Part shown: piece after piece, positions 1 through 8,575 of the stretch
Numbering within the stretch: the first letter of the stretch is position 1
Layout: each line of letters opens with the position of its first letter
NCBI RefSeq assembly: GCF_001050475.1
Contig: NZ_CP012034.1
Span: 1,550,001-1,614,000, forward strand
Reading direction: 5' to 3'
DNA: 64,000 nucleotides
Source of the DNA: Companilactobacillus ginsenosidimutans
GTDB lineage: Bacteria > Bacillota > Bacilli > Lactobacillales > Lactobacillaceae
Program-made: the position numbers and the translations under genes
The notes under the pieces: generated by a model
Database searches by the model: none
What the model saw: only the letters and a program-made list of their open reading frames with translations
Told to the model about the DNA's origin: nothing

Positions 1-456
1 CAATTTTTCCATGTTATTCAAAGTAATATTTGTAATAGTATCAGAAATTTCAAAGCCACTTGGATTTGAATGAATAGCATCTTTCCATTCTCTGGCCTCT
101 TTACTAGCGACTTCTGGTGCATCTTCCTTGACTTTGAGTGCCTCCTTCATAAAATCATCAATGGTGGCAGAGAAAATTGAATCCATATTGTTGTTCTCTT
201 CTAGTTCCTTTTTCTCTTTCTTATTTTTCATTTCACGTTCATGTTTAATTTTTGTTTCATGTAAAGTTTTTACAGTACCAGTTCCAACGAACGACAATAT
301 AAGAAAAGGAATGCAAATCATCATTCCCACTTTACCAACACTCTTTAATAAACTTTTATCAATAACCAATCCAACTACTAATACAATGAGAAAACCAGTA
401 AATATCAATAATAAAAATATGCTAACTATAGTTAATACCAAAATCGAATTGTTCAT
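1..456 (-). CDS. Putative two-TM membrane protein, partial at left edge
   Basis: An ATG at 456 follows a GGGGAG ribosome binding site, and the frame stays open for 152 codons to the window edge, so the C-terminus is missing. Residues about 4-33 are a hydrophobic helix (VLTIVSIFLLLIFTGFLIV) and about 44-62 a second one. A strongly charged K/E-rich cytoplasmic-type stretch follows, then a mixed region. Such two-helix proteins with a soluble C-terminal part are common in lactobacilli, often with lipoprotein-like or DUF4352-type tails, but I do not recognise the family. The opposite-strand reading in the same place has no ribosome binding site and is a shadow. Confidence 0.6.
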   Translation of the reverse strand, partial: MNNSILVLTIVSIFLLLIFTGFLIVLVVGLVIDKSLLKSVGKVGMMICIPFLILSFVGTGTVKTLHETKIKHEREMKNKKEKKELEENNNMDSIFSATIDDFMKEALKVKEDAPEVASKEAREWKDAIHSNPSGFEISDTITNITLNNMEKL

Positions 457-670
457 TTAACTCCCCTTAAATTTGTTTTTGTCGTACCATCCCCAATCTA
501 TACAGGTTAACAAATAATAATCAGTTTTAGATAAATGTAATAAAAGCGATAAGTAAATGATGTAAAAATTTTATGGAAATGAAATACCTAAATACATAAT
601 TAATCCAATTCTTCAAACTCTAGGATTGAGCTTGTTTATATGCCTAAATCAAATTCAGTAGAACATAAGA
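457..670. other. Intergenic stretch with no recognisable gene
   Basis: This AT-rich region lies between the start of the partial membrane protein and the yitT terminator. I see no ORF with a ribosome binding site and no RNA gene. It should hold the promoter of the membrane protein gene. Confidence 0.4.
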
Positions 671-718
671 ACACAAAAATAAGCAGCACATAAACCCAAT
701 AAAGTTTATGTACTGCTT
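671..718 (-). terminator. Intrinsic terminator after yitT
   Basis: A near-perfect 15-bp inverted repeat (681-695 with 704-718, one G-T pairing) is followed on the minus strand by ATTTTTGTG. It lies about 75 bases downstream of the yitT stop. Confidence 0.6.
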
Positions 719-793
719 TAGCATTATTTAATATGCAAATTCAACATCTAAAATCCAAAGATACTTAATAAACTGCTATATGTATCCTATCAA

Positions 794-1687
794 CTATTTA
801 TGCAGACTGACATGATATCTTTTTCGTTGATAACTGAATCCTTCACCGATAACTTCACGAGCATCAAATACTGTCACGAAAGCTTTATCATCAACAGATG
901 AAATCAACTGTTTCAATTGTGCAACTTCACGAGGTTGAATTATCAAATAAATAATTTTCTTTTTATCATTCTGATATCCTCCCTCAGCATTCAGATAGGT
1001 AAATCCACGCTCTAAAGTTTTATCAATCACTTGGGCAATCTCTTCGCATTGATCAGAAATAATAAACAATGCTTTGGCACGATTAGGCCCTTCTTGTACT
1101 AGATCAATCATTCTTGCAAGAATAAAACTAACAATTAGGGAATACATAATATGGTAGAAATCAAGGTATGACAAGGATAAGAACAATACTAAGTAATCCA
1201 TAATTAGTATTCCCTTACCTGACGACAATCCAAATTTCATCTGTCCTACACGTGCCATGATATCGCTACCACCCGTGGTCCCGTTGAAGCGGAAAACCAT
1301 TCCAATACCGAGCCCAGATAACACCCCAGCAGCCAGCGACGATAGCAACAAATCATGTTTGAATGGTAATGGAGCAATGACAGATTGATGAGCCCACAGC
1401 AACAGAAATAGTGACAAACAAACAGTCCCATAGAGCGTATAGAACATTGTCCGCTTTCCTAAATATAGGAATCCAATGAATATCAGTGGGATATTGAGGA
1501 TTAAGGTACTTATACCAGGATTAATGTGGAAAAAGAATCGGATAATCAGCGTAATACCACTTAGTCCGCCATCAGCTAGACCATTCGGGATGGAAATCAT
1601 ATCTAGACTAAAGGCATAGATGGCACATCCGATAGTAATCATTAACAGTTCTAAGCTAGTGTTTTTAGTCCACCATTTGAAATTCAT
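794..1687 (-). CDS. YitT family membrane protein (DUF161/DUF2179)
   Basis: About 297 residues. The N-terminal two thirds holds five or six hydrophobic helices, with the YitT-type pattern of an N-terminal WWTKN segment, glycine-rich GLADGGLSGI and GTTGGSDIMA motifs. The C-terminal about 80 residues form a soluble DUF2179 domain (segment ALFIISDQCEEIAQVI). I chose ATG 1687, preceded by AGGGGAGAA at the right spacing, rather than the in-frame ATG ten codons upstream. YitT proteins are widespread in Firmicutes and their transport role is not established. The gene is monocistronic here. Confidence 0.9.
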   Translation of the reverse strand: MNFKWWTKNTSLELLMITIGCAIYAFSLDMISIPNGLADGGLSGITLIIRFFFHINPGISTLILNIPLIFIGFLYLGKRTMFYTLYGTVCLSLFLLLWAHQSVIAPLPFKHDLLLSSLAAGVLSGLGIGMVFRFNGTTGGSDIMARVGQMKFGLSSGKGILIMDYLVLFLSLSYLDFYHIMYSLIVSFILARMIDLVQEGPNRAKALFIISDQCEEIAQVIDKTLERGFTYLNAEGGYQNDKKKIIYLIIQPREVAQLKQLISSVDDKAFVTVFDAREVIGEGFSYQRKRYHVSLHK

Positions 1688-1840
1688 ATTGATTTCTCCC
1701 CTAGAAAAAATAATCATTTATGTAATCCGTAATAAATTACAGTAACTATTTTTAATTATAGTATAAGCAGAGAAGAAATCATTGAATAAGTTGGTCTAAG
1801 TCTATACTTAATCACTAATATTCTCTTCATTAAAGAACTT

Positions 1841-1889
1841 AAAAAGGATCACTAATGCCCGTTTTACCGGCGTACTAATGATCCTTTTT
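1841..1889. terminator. Terminator hairpin, probably bidirectional
   Basis: Arms AAAAAGGATCA... (1841-1861) and ...TGATCCTTTTT (1866-1889) form a long imperfect hairpin with a T-tract on the plus strand and an A-tract before it. It lies just downstream of the minus-strand gene ending at 1900. Confidence 0.65.
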
Positions 1890-1899
1890 CGTCAAGATG

Positions 1900-2367
1900 T
1901 CACCATAAATCGGGATATGGTTGGTGGATACCTTTTTCGTTATAGTAACTGTACATTCCCCAAATTTTATTGCAGATTTCCCAATCCTTACCTTCCCATT
2001 GCTTTCTCTGAGTATTATCTTCCAACGAGACTAGTTCAATCTTTGTCGGTCTCTCGAGTTTATAATCCACTGTTATTTTATCCAGATAGTAGCCTTTTTC
2101 ATACGAAGCAACCCTACCGTTAAAACACACAATATCATTTTCTTCTAAAATGCCTAGTTCTTTAAAACCAAGAGTCAGGTTTAGCCAAAGATGTTCTGCA
2201 ACAATATGTCCTTCAACATTCTCATCAAATAATCTGATATCTTTCAAAATCATCGTTGGTTTCGCATGTCTCTTATTCCTATCGTCATACTTAAAGCCAT
2301 ATTTGATAAATCTTCCACTGTATCTGTGACGCTCATCACTACCGATTGACTTTAATAACGATCTCAT
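1900..2367 (-). CDS. Hypothetical protein, possible OB-like fold
   Basis: 155 residues, start ATG 2367 with a strong GGAGGAGA site. It is soluble and rich in charged and aromatic residues, with no signal peptide. The middle (residues about 35-100) has a beta-rich look (PTMILKDIRLFD, then ENDIVCFNGRV), which resembles small OB-fold or plasmid/phage accessory proteins. This is a weak impression and I assign no function. It lies 47 bases downstream of the DUF4767 lipoprotein gene on the same strand and is probably cotranscribed with it. Confidence 0.6.
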   Translation of the reverse strand: MRSLLKSIGSDERHRYSGRFIKYGFKYDDRNKRHAKPTMILKDIRLFDENVEGHIVAEHLWLNLTLGFKELGILEENDIVCFNGRVASYEKGYYLDKITVDYKLERPTKIELVSLEDNTQRKQWEGKDWEICNKIWGMYSYYNEKGIHQPYPDLW

Positions 2368-2414
2368 ATTCTAATCTCCTCCTGATTTCTCATTTGAATA
2401 AAACAGCTGTGATT

Positions 2415-3392
2415 TTAAAAATCAATGATTAATCCGTTAGCAACTGTTTGAATTAGCTGTTTTTCGTTCGGTGTGGAATACGTCTTATTAACTACTTCCT
2501 GCAAGCTTACCTGATGTTCGATTTGTTTTGCAGAAACGGTAGATTCAGCGTGTTCAGTATCCAACGTCCAATAACGAACATTATTCCCTTCCAACTCAAA
2601 TTCCATCGTTGAGACAGCTGAGCCTTGCCCAATAGCATATTTTTTTCTATCCGTGGTATATAGAGTCATAACTGGTGGGTGCACAAAATCGATATCTGGA
2701 TACACATATTGGTATATCATCACACTTAGTAGTTTTGGATCCTTTGCTGAATCATTTTTATTTTGAAAATTCTTAGCAGTTGCCGACTCCTGATAGCCTA
2801 CACCAGCAATTCTCTCAAAATTAGTTCGCAACGCTGTATTTTTAGTCTCTCCCCATTGAGGATATCCATCCCTTGCTTCATCAACTAAAATAACTGGTTT
2901 TCCATCATGGAAAGCAAAGAAGTATGTTATATGACTTGGTAGTGGCGGAATGTCCCCATCGTAGTTGTACATTGCAACGATGTTGTATTCGTTACTTCCC
3001 AATCCATCATTGCTCCAACCGATTGATACTTTTTTACCATAAAGAACACTTCTTGAGAAATCGGCTGGATATCTTTCACCGACTGATGTTTTCAGTGGAT
3101 GTACACCGTCGTACTTCGTATATTTTTGACCCATTGTCTCTCCCCATTCACCCATGAATGTCTGAAGTTGTCGGTCTTTTGTTTTATTCCATAATGCTGT
3201 AGAAACTTTGCTTCCAGTTGATGATTTCTTATGTACTTTCTCATCAGTTGACGATTTAGAATGCTTACCATCTGCCGCTTCAACGCTGAAATCAAAATCA
3301 GCTTTTGATTCAGCGTGTTTGCTACAGCCTCCTAAAAACAATGCCAATACAAACACTGCAGCTAATACAAATAAACTCCTTGAATGCTCCAT
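2415..3392 (-). CDS. DUF4767 domain lipoprotein
   Basis: About 325 residues. The N-terminus is a lipoprotein signal (hydrophobic LFVLAAVFVLALF, lipobox LGGC with Cys about 23), so the mature protein should be anchored on the outer face of the membrane. A Ser/Lys-rich linker leads to a DUF4767-like domain beginning at ALWNKTKDRQLQTFMGEWG, which is frequent in lactobacillus lipoproteins and has no known function. ATG 3392 is chosen because GGGGG lies 10 bases upstream. An in-frame TTG three codons earlier sits too close to it. Confidence 0.8.
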   Translation of the reverse strand: MEHSRSLFVLAAVFVLALFLGGCSKHAESKADFDFSVEAADGKHSKSSTDEKVHKKSSTGSKVSTALWNKTKDRQLQTFMGEWGETMGQKYTKYDGVHPLKTSVGERYPADFSRSVLYGKKVSIGWSNDGLGSNEYNIVAMYNYDGDIPPLPSHITYFFAFHDGKPVILVDEARDGYPQWGETKNTALRTNFERIAGVGYQESATAKNFQNKNDSAKDPKLLSVMIYQYVYPDIDFVHPPVMTLYTTDRKKYAIGQGSAVSTMEFELEGNNVRYWTLDTEHAESTVSAKQIEHQVSLQEVVNKTYSTPNEKQLIQTVANGLIIDF

Positions 3393-3440
3393 AAATAACA
3401 ATCCCCCAAATTATTTTTTTATCTCATCATCTAAAATTTG

Positions 3441-3486
3441 GTACAAAAAAAGAGCATCAAAACTAACGTGGTAGTTTTGATGCTCT
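3441..3486 (-). terminator. Intrinsic terminator after guaA
   Basis: A perfect 14-bp inverted repeat (3451-3464 with 3473-3486) is followed on the minus strand by seven T residues, 27 bases past the guaA stop. Confidence 0.85.
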
Positions 3487-3512
3487 CTTTCGTGGTAGGT
3501 TCTAATTAAACT

Positions 3513-5063
3513 TTATTCCCACTCAATAGTTGCGGGTGGCTTACTTGTAATGTCGTACACTATACGGTTGACGTGGTCGACTTCGTTTACGATTCTAACA
3601 GATATCTTTTGCAAGACATCCCATGGAATCTTAGCAAAATCGGCTGTCATTCCGTCAATTGAGGTTACGGCTCTAATCCCGACTGTGTAGTCGTAAGTTC
3701 TGCCGTCTCCCATTACACCGACTGAACGGATTCCTGGTAATACTGTAAAGTATTGCCAGATATCTTCTTCTAAGCCGGCTTTTTTGATTTCGTCACGTAG
3801 GATCCAATCTGAATCTCTGACGATTTCTAGTTTTTCTTGTGTAACTGCTCCGATGACACGGATTCCTAGGCCTGGGCCTGGGAATGGTTGACGCCATACT
3901 AGGTCATGTGGAATGCCTAATTTTTCGCCAAGTTCACGTGTTTCATCTTTGAACAATGTACGTAGGGGTTCGATTAACTTGAAGTGCATGTCTTCGGGAA
4001 GTCCACCTACGTTGTGGTGTGATTTGATTGTTTGAGCGGTACTTGTACCACTTTCGATAACGTCTGTGTAAAGTGTTCCTTGTGCTAAAAAGTCGATTCC
4101 TTCAAGCTTTGAAGCTTCGTCGTTAAACACTTGGATGAATTCGTTACCAATGATTTTACGTTTTCTTTCGGGGTCAGTTACGCCATCAAGTTTATCTAAG
4201 AAACGTTTTTGCGCGTCTACTTTGATAATGTTTAGGCCAAACTTACCTTCCAAACTTTCCATAACTTGGTCAGCTTCGTTCTTACGTAGCAAACCGTGGT
4301 CAACGAAAATACTTGTTAGTTGAGTACCAATTGCTTTGTGTAGTAAAACACCAACAACTGATGAGTCAACACCACCAGATAGGGCTAGTAAGACCTTCTT
4401 GTCGCCAACTTCAGCACGGATTTTTTCAATTTGTTGGTCGATGAAATCATCCATAGACCAATTTGCTTCGGCACCACAGACGTCGAAAGCAAATTTCTTC
4501 AAAATGTCTAATCCGAATTCAGTGTTACGAACTTCGGCATGGAATTGAATACCATACATCTTCTTTTCATCATTTGCGATAGATGAAATAGGTGCATTCT
4601 TACTTGTAGCTACAACTTTGAAACCTTCTGGAGCTTTGCGGACTAAGTCACCATGACTCATCCAAACGAATTGATTCTTAGGTAGACCATTGAATAGAAC
4701 AGTTGAATCATCAGTAACTTCAATGTCAGCTTTTCCATATTCACGGTTGTCAGCGGACTCAACATCCCCGCCCAAATTGTAGGACATGAGTTGCATTCCG
4801 TAACAAATACCCAAAATAGGAATTCCTAATTTGTAAATCTCTTGATCAATAGTAAAAGCATCCTTGTCGTAGACGGAGTTTGGTCCACCAGACAAGATAA
4901 TACCCTTAGGATTGATCTCTTTAATTTCAGCCGCAGTAATCGTGTTAGGCATAAGCTCAGAATAAATACCAAAATCACGAATACGACGCGTAATCAATTG
5001 ATTGTATTGACTACCATAATCGATAACAACGATGCCGTCAGCATCAGGCCACTGTTTGCTCAA
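3513..5063 (-). CDS. guaA: GMP synthase (glutamine-hydrolysing)
   Basis: 516 residues, full length for the family. It makes GMP from XMP, glutamine and ATP in the cytoplasm. The N-terminal class I glutamine amidotransferase domain has the nucleophile Cys87 in GICYGMQL and the catalytic His-Glu pair in QFHAEV. The ATP-pyrophosphatase domain carries the P-loop SGGVDSS at about 230, and the C-terminal dimerisation domain ends in the conserved PPATIEWE. The start codon is TTG at 5063, with GGGGA eight bases upstream and no in-frame ATG available, so it is probably genuine. The gene is monocistronic, with its own promoter and terminator. Confidence 0.98.
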   Translation of the reverse strand: MSKQWPDADGIVVIDYGSQYNQLITRRIRDFGIYSELMPNTITAAEIKEINPKGIILSGGPNSVYDKDAFTIDQEIYKLGIPILGICYGMQLMSYNLGGDVESADNREYGKADIEVTDDSTVLFNGLPKNQFVWMSHGDLVRKAPEGFKVVATSKNAPISSIANDEKKMYGIQFHAEVRNTEFGLDILKKFAFDVCGAEANWSMDDFIDQQIEKIRAEVGDKKVLLALSGGVDSSVVGVLLHKAIGTQLTSIFVDHGLLRKNEADQVMESLEGKFGLNIIKVDAQKRFLDKLDGVTDPERKRKIIGNEFIQVFNDEASKLEGIDFLAQGTLYTDVIESGTSTAQTIKSHHNVGGLPEDMHFKLIEPLRTLFKDETRELGEKLGIPHDLVWRQPFPGPGLGIRVIGAVTQEKLEIVRDSDWILRDEIKKAGLEEDIWQYFTVLPGIRSVGVMGDGRTYDYTVGIRAVTSIDGMTADFAKIPWDVLQKISVRIVNEVDHVNRIVYDITSKPPATIEWE

Positions 5064-5095
5064 ATCACAATCCCCTTTTTTTATAAATTTATACT

Positions 5096-5125
5096 ATTGT
5101 ATATGATAATGCGTTTTCAGTACAA
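5096..5125 (-). promoter_or_regulatory. Promoter of guaA
   Basis: On the minus strand TTGTAC (5125-5120) and TACAAT (5101-5096) are separated by 18 bases, about 30 bases upstream of the TTG start. I see no purine riboswitch in the short leader. Confidence 0.5.
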
Positions 5126-5143
5126 CCCTAGAACTCCCAGAAA

Positions 5144-6070
5144 CTAATATTTCCGCAAAAATACCGTATCAATTTGGTGTTTCGACGATTTATGCAAAAT
5201 TAAGTTAGCACGAGAGCGAGTGGGTTCAATATAATTCAGCAAATTAGGATAATTTATATCGTTCCATACATCTTTTGCCATTTGTACGGCGTCATTCCGC
5301 GATATGGTGGTGAATTGATGATAATAACTATTAACATCGTCCTTCGCCATATCGAGTAGCTTAATAAATCGATTCAGGAACCATTCCTCAATATCGTCAG
5401 CGTGTGCGTCAATGAAAATTGAGAAGTCGAAAAAGTCACTGACATAAATGTTGGCGTTTGAAGGCAGCTGCAAAACGTTGATACCTTCAACAATCAAAAT
5501 ATCCGGATTATTAACCTCTTCATATTTACCCGGAATGATGTCATAAATATTGTGCGAGTATAATGGATATTTCACTGGTCCATTATTAGTTTTGACATCA
5601 CTCAGAAATTGGATTAATTTCGGCATATCGTAAGTTTCCGGGAAACCTTTTTTCTCCATTAAACCTTTTTTCTTGAGGACTTTACTGGGATACAAAAAAC
5701 CGTCGGTCGTCATTTGACCCACTACGTATTGCGGGTATGCCCTCTCAAGCATAATCTTCAATAATCTCGCGGTGGTACTTTTACCAACTGCGACTGATCC
5801 TGAAACTCCGATAATGAACGGCACTTTCTTATTTTCATTATTGATAAACTCATTTTTCAACTTGACGAGTTTGCGATAATTTTTCAGATAGACGTGCAAC
5901 AGATGGCGGATTGGTGCATAAATAACCTTGACGTCGTCGATTGAAATTTCGTCGTCTAGTGATTTGATTTTTAACAATTCGGCGTCGGTGATGGCTTGTG
6001 TGTGTTTTTCACCATGGAAATTTTGCCACTCATCGCGAGAAAAATGATAGTAATTTGACAAATCTTGCAT
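5144..6070 (-). CDS. coaA: Type I pantothenate kinase
   Basis: 308 residues, normal length for the type I (prokaryotic) family. It phosphorylates pantothenate with ATP, the first step of coenzyme A synthesis. The Walker A loop GVSGSVAVGKST is at residues about 88-99, followed by the family motifs TTDGFLYP and VEGINVLQ, and the C-terminal region carries the FFDFSIFIDA segment. The start ATG has a weak upstream AGGTCAG. It shares a divergent intergenic region of about 100 bases with the GDSL hydrolase gene. Confidence 0.96.
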   Translation of the reverse strand: MQDLSNYYHFSRDEWQNFHGEKHTQAITDAELLKIKSLDDEISIDDVKVIYAPIRHLLHVYLKNYRKLVKLKNEFINNENKKVPFIIGVSGSVAVGKSTTARLLKIMLERAYPQYVVGQMTTDGFLYPSKVLKKKGLMEKKGFPETYDMPKLIQFLSDVKTNNGPVKYPLYSHNIYDIIPGKYEEVNNPDILIVEGINVLQLPSNANIYVSDFFDFSIFIDAHADDIEEWFLNRFIKLLDMAKDDVNSYYHQFTTISRNDAVQMAKDVWNDINYPNLLNYIEPTRSRANLILHKSSKHQIDTVFLRKY

Positions 6071-6104
6071 ATTTCTGACCTACTTATTGATTGTTAATTA
6101 ACTT

Positions 6105-6133
6105 TTGTTGATTTTCTGGTATTCTAGTATATA
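6105..6133 (+). promoter_or_regulatory. Promoter of the GDSL/GPP34/immunity operon
   Basis: TTGTTG (6105-6110) and TATATA (6128-6133) with a 17-base spacer, about 35 bases upstream of the ATG at 6168. Confidence 0.5.
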
Positions 6134-6167
6134 GTATAGAACATTTTTATAGAGGAACTAATATCAA

Positions 6168-6749
6168 ATGAAAAGAATAGTATTATTTGGCGATTCTATC
6201 ATGGCAGGATACCATGATGGCATGGTTAGCAGTGAGCTAACTAATAGAATTAGACGTGCCTTTCCGGACGACAAGATTATTAATTTGTCTGTACCCGGAT
6301 ACAAGACAAGTAATGCTGTTGCAGTAACGAAGAAAGTTGCTAACGTTAAGCCTGACATTTGTGTGTTGGGCCTTGGTGCTAACGACATTTCGACGGTTGA
6401 CGAGATTAAGCCTGGCAAGTTTGCCGCAAATCTTTCATATATATTGGAAGAAGTTGGCGCTGACAAATCAATCTTGATTTCGCCTCCATATACTAATTGG
6501 CAGAAAAATCCTGACCGCCCTTGGACTCGTCAATTACAATTTGAGCTAGTAACTGAGCATTTGGGTAAACAATACAATTTGCCTTATATTGATTTATTAC
6601 ATAAGATGGCATCTCAAACAAATGTCAATTCTTTGTTGCAAGCTGACGGTCTACACTTCACTAACAAGGGCTACGATTTACTGGAAGATATGTTGGTACC
6701 AAAGATCCAAGGGTCTTTAACTAATCAATCTGCATTAGTTTCCAACTAA
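6168..6749 (+). CDS. SGNH/GDSL-family hydrolase
   Basis: 193 residues, cytoplasmic (no signal peptide). All SGNH blocks are visible: Gly-Asp-Ser at residues 8-10 (LFGDSIMAGY), a conserved Gly in VPGYKTSN, Asn in GLGANDIS, and the Asp-x-x-His pair in ADGLHFTNKG near the C-terminus. This predicts a small esterase or deacylase whose substrate I cannot name. GAGGAA lies upstream of the ATG. It is the first gene of a three-gene plus-strand operon, with the next start 10 bases after its stop. Confidence 0.9.
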   Translation: MKRIVLFGDSIMAGYHDGMVSSELTNRIRRAFPDDKIINLSVPGYKTSNAVAVTKKVANVKPDICVLGLGANDISTVDEIKPGKFAANLSYILEEVGADKSILISPPYTNWQKNPDRPWTRQLQFELVTEHLGKQYNLPYIDLLHKMASQTNVNSLLQADGLHFTNKGYDLLEDMLVPKIQGSLTNQSALVSN

Positions 6750-6759
6750 AGGAGCATTT

Positions 6760-7395
6760 ATGGACTTAAATATCCCTCAAAAGTATTTTATTTTATCATG
6801 TAATGAAAAAGGTAGCGTGCGTATTTTCAAGAATACGCGCCGCCGAGCTTTTTTAGCTGAAGCCTCTTTTTTCGATTTGGCTTTAAACGACGTTATTGAC
6901 CTCACGGATAATAGTGTAATTATCAACAAGCTTCTACCTGATGACAAGGCATATTTGAATGAATTTTTCCAAATCATTAATAAAAATCAAGGTAAGAGTG
7001 TAACTCATGTCTTGCGCGCGATGGCAACTCACGAGCACATTACAAAACAGATCTACAACGAAATTGGTGATTCCTTAGTTGATAAGGTTGATGTCACAAA
7101 AGCTGTAACAGGAGTATTCCGCAAAACTAATAACTACATCCCTAACTACCAAGTTAAGACTGATTTAGTTAAGGAAATGCGCAACGAAATATTGAACGCT
7201 GACAGAATTTCACCGGATACATTTGCTGTTTTATCAACATTATATGGTAATCATGACTTAAAGATATTCTTTACTCCTTTTGAACAAAAACAACTCAAAA
7301 CTAAAATTAAAGAAGCATCTGTCGATCCAACTTATGACAAACTAATTACTTTATCAAAACGCTTAAACATGGTAGTTTTGACCGTTCTAGGATAA
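6760..7395 (+). CDS. GPP34/GOLPH3-like protein (tentative)
   Basis: 211 residues with no signal or membrane helix. The pattern of an N-terminal KYFILSCNEKGS strand, a basic RRRAFLAEASFFDLAL helix, a VIDL strand and a long helical C-terminus resembles bacterial GPP34 (Golgi phosphoprotein 3-like) proteins, which bind acidic lipids in eukaryotes and are uncharacterised in most bacteria. The assignment rests on pattern only. An AAGGAG site precedes the ATG, and the gene is flanked tightly by the hydrolase and the small immunity-like gene. Confidence 0.5.
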   Translation: MDLNIPQKYFILSCNEKGSVRIFKNTRRRAFLAEASFFDLALNDVIDLTDNSVIINKLLPDDKAYLNEFFQIINKNQGKSVTHVLRAMATHEHITKQIYNEIGDSLVDKVDVTKAVTGVFRKTNNYIPNYQVKTDLVKEMRNEILNADRISPDTFAVLSTLYGNHDLKIFFTPFEQKQLKTKIKEASVDPTYDKLITLSKRLNMVVLTVLG

Positions 7396-7415
7396 ATTTG
7401 AAAGAAGTTTTAAAC

Positions 7416-7721
7416 ATGGCTAAAAATGATGAAAAAGTAGAACAAATGTTAGACCAATTGAGCAAAGCTTATTCAGATCCAGAAGTGCAAAAACGTGCCG
7501 ATTTGAAGACAGTTATTTTTAATTCTGCTCAACAATTGGAAAAGAACCGCGACCCTGATTTGACATCTTCTAAGTTGTGCAAGTCATTGACTCTTGCTTA
7601 CTTGGCTGGTAAAGAGGGTTATCCTAAGGCTGCTATTATTTTGTTTAATCAGTTGAAGGGTAAAGAGGTTAAGTATGATGGTGTTGCTTTGGCTTCTTTG
7701 ATGATGCCGGTTTGGTTTTAA
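7416..7721 (+). CDS. Enterocin A immunity-like small protein
   Basis: 101 residues, all-helical in appearance. ATG 7416 is preferred over an upstream in-frame TTG because AAAGAAG sits at proper spacing before it. The sequence (LDQLSKAYSDPEVQKRADLK, ..., LAYLAGKEGYPKAAIILFNQ) has the helix lengths and spacing of the enterocin A/pediocin-type immunity family (EntA_Immun), which protects producers from class IIa bacteriocins. No bacteriocin precursor with a double-glycine leader is visible nearby, so it may be an orphan immunity gene. It is the last gene of the operon. Confidence 0.5.
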   Translation: MAKNDEKVEQMLDQLSKAYSDPEVQKRADLKTVIFNSAQQLEKNRDPDLTSSKLCKSLTLAYLAGKEGYPKAAIILFNQLKGKEVKYDGVALASLMMPVWF

Positions 7722-7745
7722 TGTTTTTTTGGTGGGTAAAGATGA

Positions 7746-7777
7746 AGACATCCTTTTTTGTGGGATGTCTTTTTTTG
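7746..7777 (+). terminator. Intrinsic terminator of the GDSL operon
   Basis: The 8-bp stem AGACATCC/GGATGTCT (7746-7753 with 7763-7770) is followed by a run of seven T. Confidence 0.85.
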
Positions 7778-7814
7778 TTTGTTCTGAGTCGGTGTTAATT
7801 ATTTGGTGGTGGTT

Positions 7815-7990
7815 CACTTCCGTCCTCCGGTAAGTTTCGGCGAGGGCTGGAACGCTGTGACCCGATTTTTAGCTTTTTCACAGCCCGAAAAATCTAAAAA
7901 CTCGGCTTTTGCCTAACCTTGCCCCATGGCAAGCTAACGCAAACTCCACGGCTGAGCCCTCGGCGAAACTTACCTCCGGACTGGGGTGAC
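7815..7990. repeat. Branched inverted-repeat element, family A copy 1
   Basis: A GC-rich non-coding block of about 176 bp fills the 454-base gap between convergent genes. Its outer arms (7829-7848 with 7955-7974) match over 20 bp with one central mismatch. Inside are further stems, for example GCTGTGA with TCACAGC and CTTGCC with GGCAAG, so a single strand would fold as a branched, cloverleaf-like structure. The right boundary reads CTCCGGACTGGGGTG, which matches (inverted) the left boundary of the element near 12.28 kb. No ORF is supported in it. Confidence 0.7.
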
Positions 7991-8175
7991 ATCATCAATC
8001 ACTTTTTTTTGTAAGTGTTGGGGCTCACTGTTTTACTTGTGTCTAGTTATTTTCTGGTTGGATTTGTGTCTTATATTTCAGTTATAAGTGTCTTATAAAC
8101 ATGTTCTAAAAAAATCAAATCCGTACAATCTAAGTCATTAAAATCTGTTTCAGTATCAATTATCAAATCCAATGT

Positions 8176-8508
8176 TTAATCGGGTAAGATCTGAACACTT
8201 TCCAACTTGTTGTCTTTTACGATCATCTTGAATGGGCTTACTCCATTAAAGCCGTTGCCACTTACCTTTAGAGTTACTATCCATTGGTTTGTTCCGTCTT
8301 CTTTTGAGTCTACTATTTCAAATTGGGAATTTTTGCCGATGTTGTCGGTTTGATTCCATTTGGCTATTTCTTTTGGGGTGTGATATTCGGTTCCCCAATC
8401 GTTTAGGACTGCGTTTGGGGTGAATAGGCTGACGAATTTTTCTGAGTCTGCACTATTTGTGTAAGATACGAAATTTTTGATTGCCTCTGGTAGATTATTT
8501 TCTGTCAT
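8176..8508 (-). CDS. SnoaL-like/NTF2-fold protein
   Basis: 110 residues starting with an ATG behind GGAGGG. The opening helix (AIKNFVSYTNSADSEKFVSL), then FTPNAVLND, then alternating beta strands ending in VQILPD, is the layout of SnoaL-like polyketide-cyclase/NTF2-fold proteins, which bind small hydrophobic molecules or act as isomerases. It lies 67 bases downstream of the NmrA-like oxidoreductase and is probably in the same transcript, as such pairs often are. The substrate is unknown. Confidence 0.75.
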   Translation of the reverse strand: MTENNLPEAIKNFVSYTNSADSEKFVSLFTPNAVLNDWGTEYHTPKEIAKWNQTDNIGKNSQFEIVDSKEDGTNQWIVTLKVSGNGFNGVSPFKMIVKDNKLESVQILPD

Positions 8509-8575
8509 TTGAATCCCTCCGTATTGCTTTTTGGTTATATTGAACCACTTATTTTATGGGGCGTCACAACTATTT

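Noticed and set aside
128-460. Plus-strand open frame over the partial membrane protein
   Set aside because: No ribosome site. The minus-strand reading has GGGGAG before its ATG, two clear helices and a charged domain.
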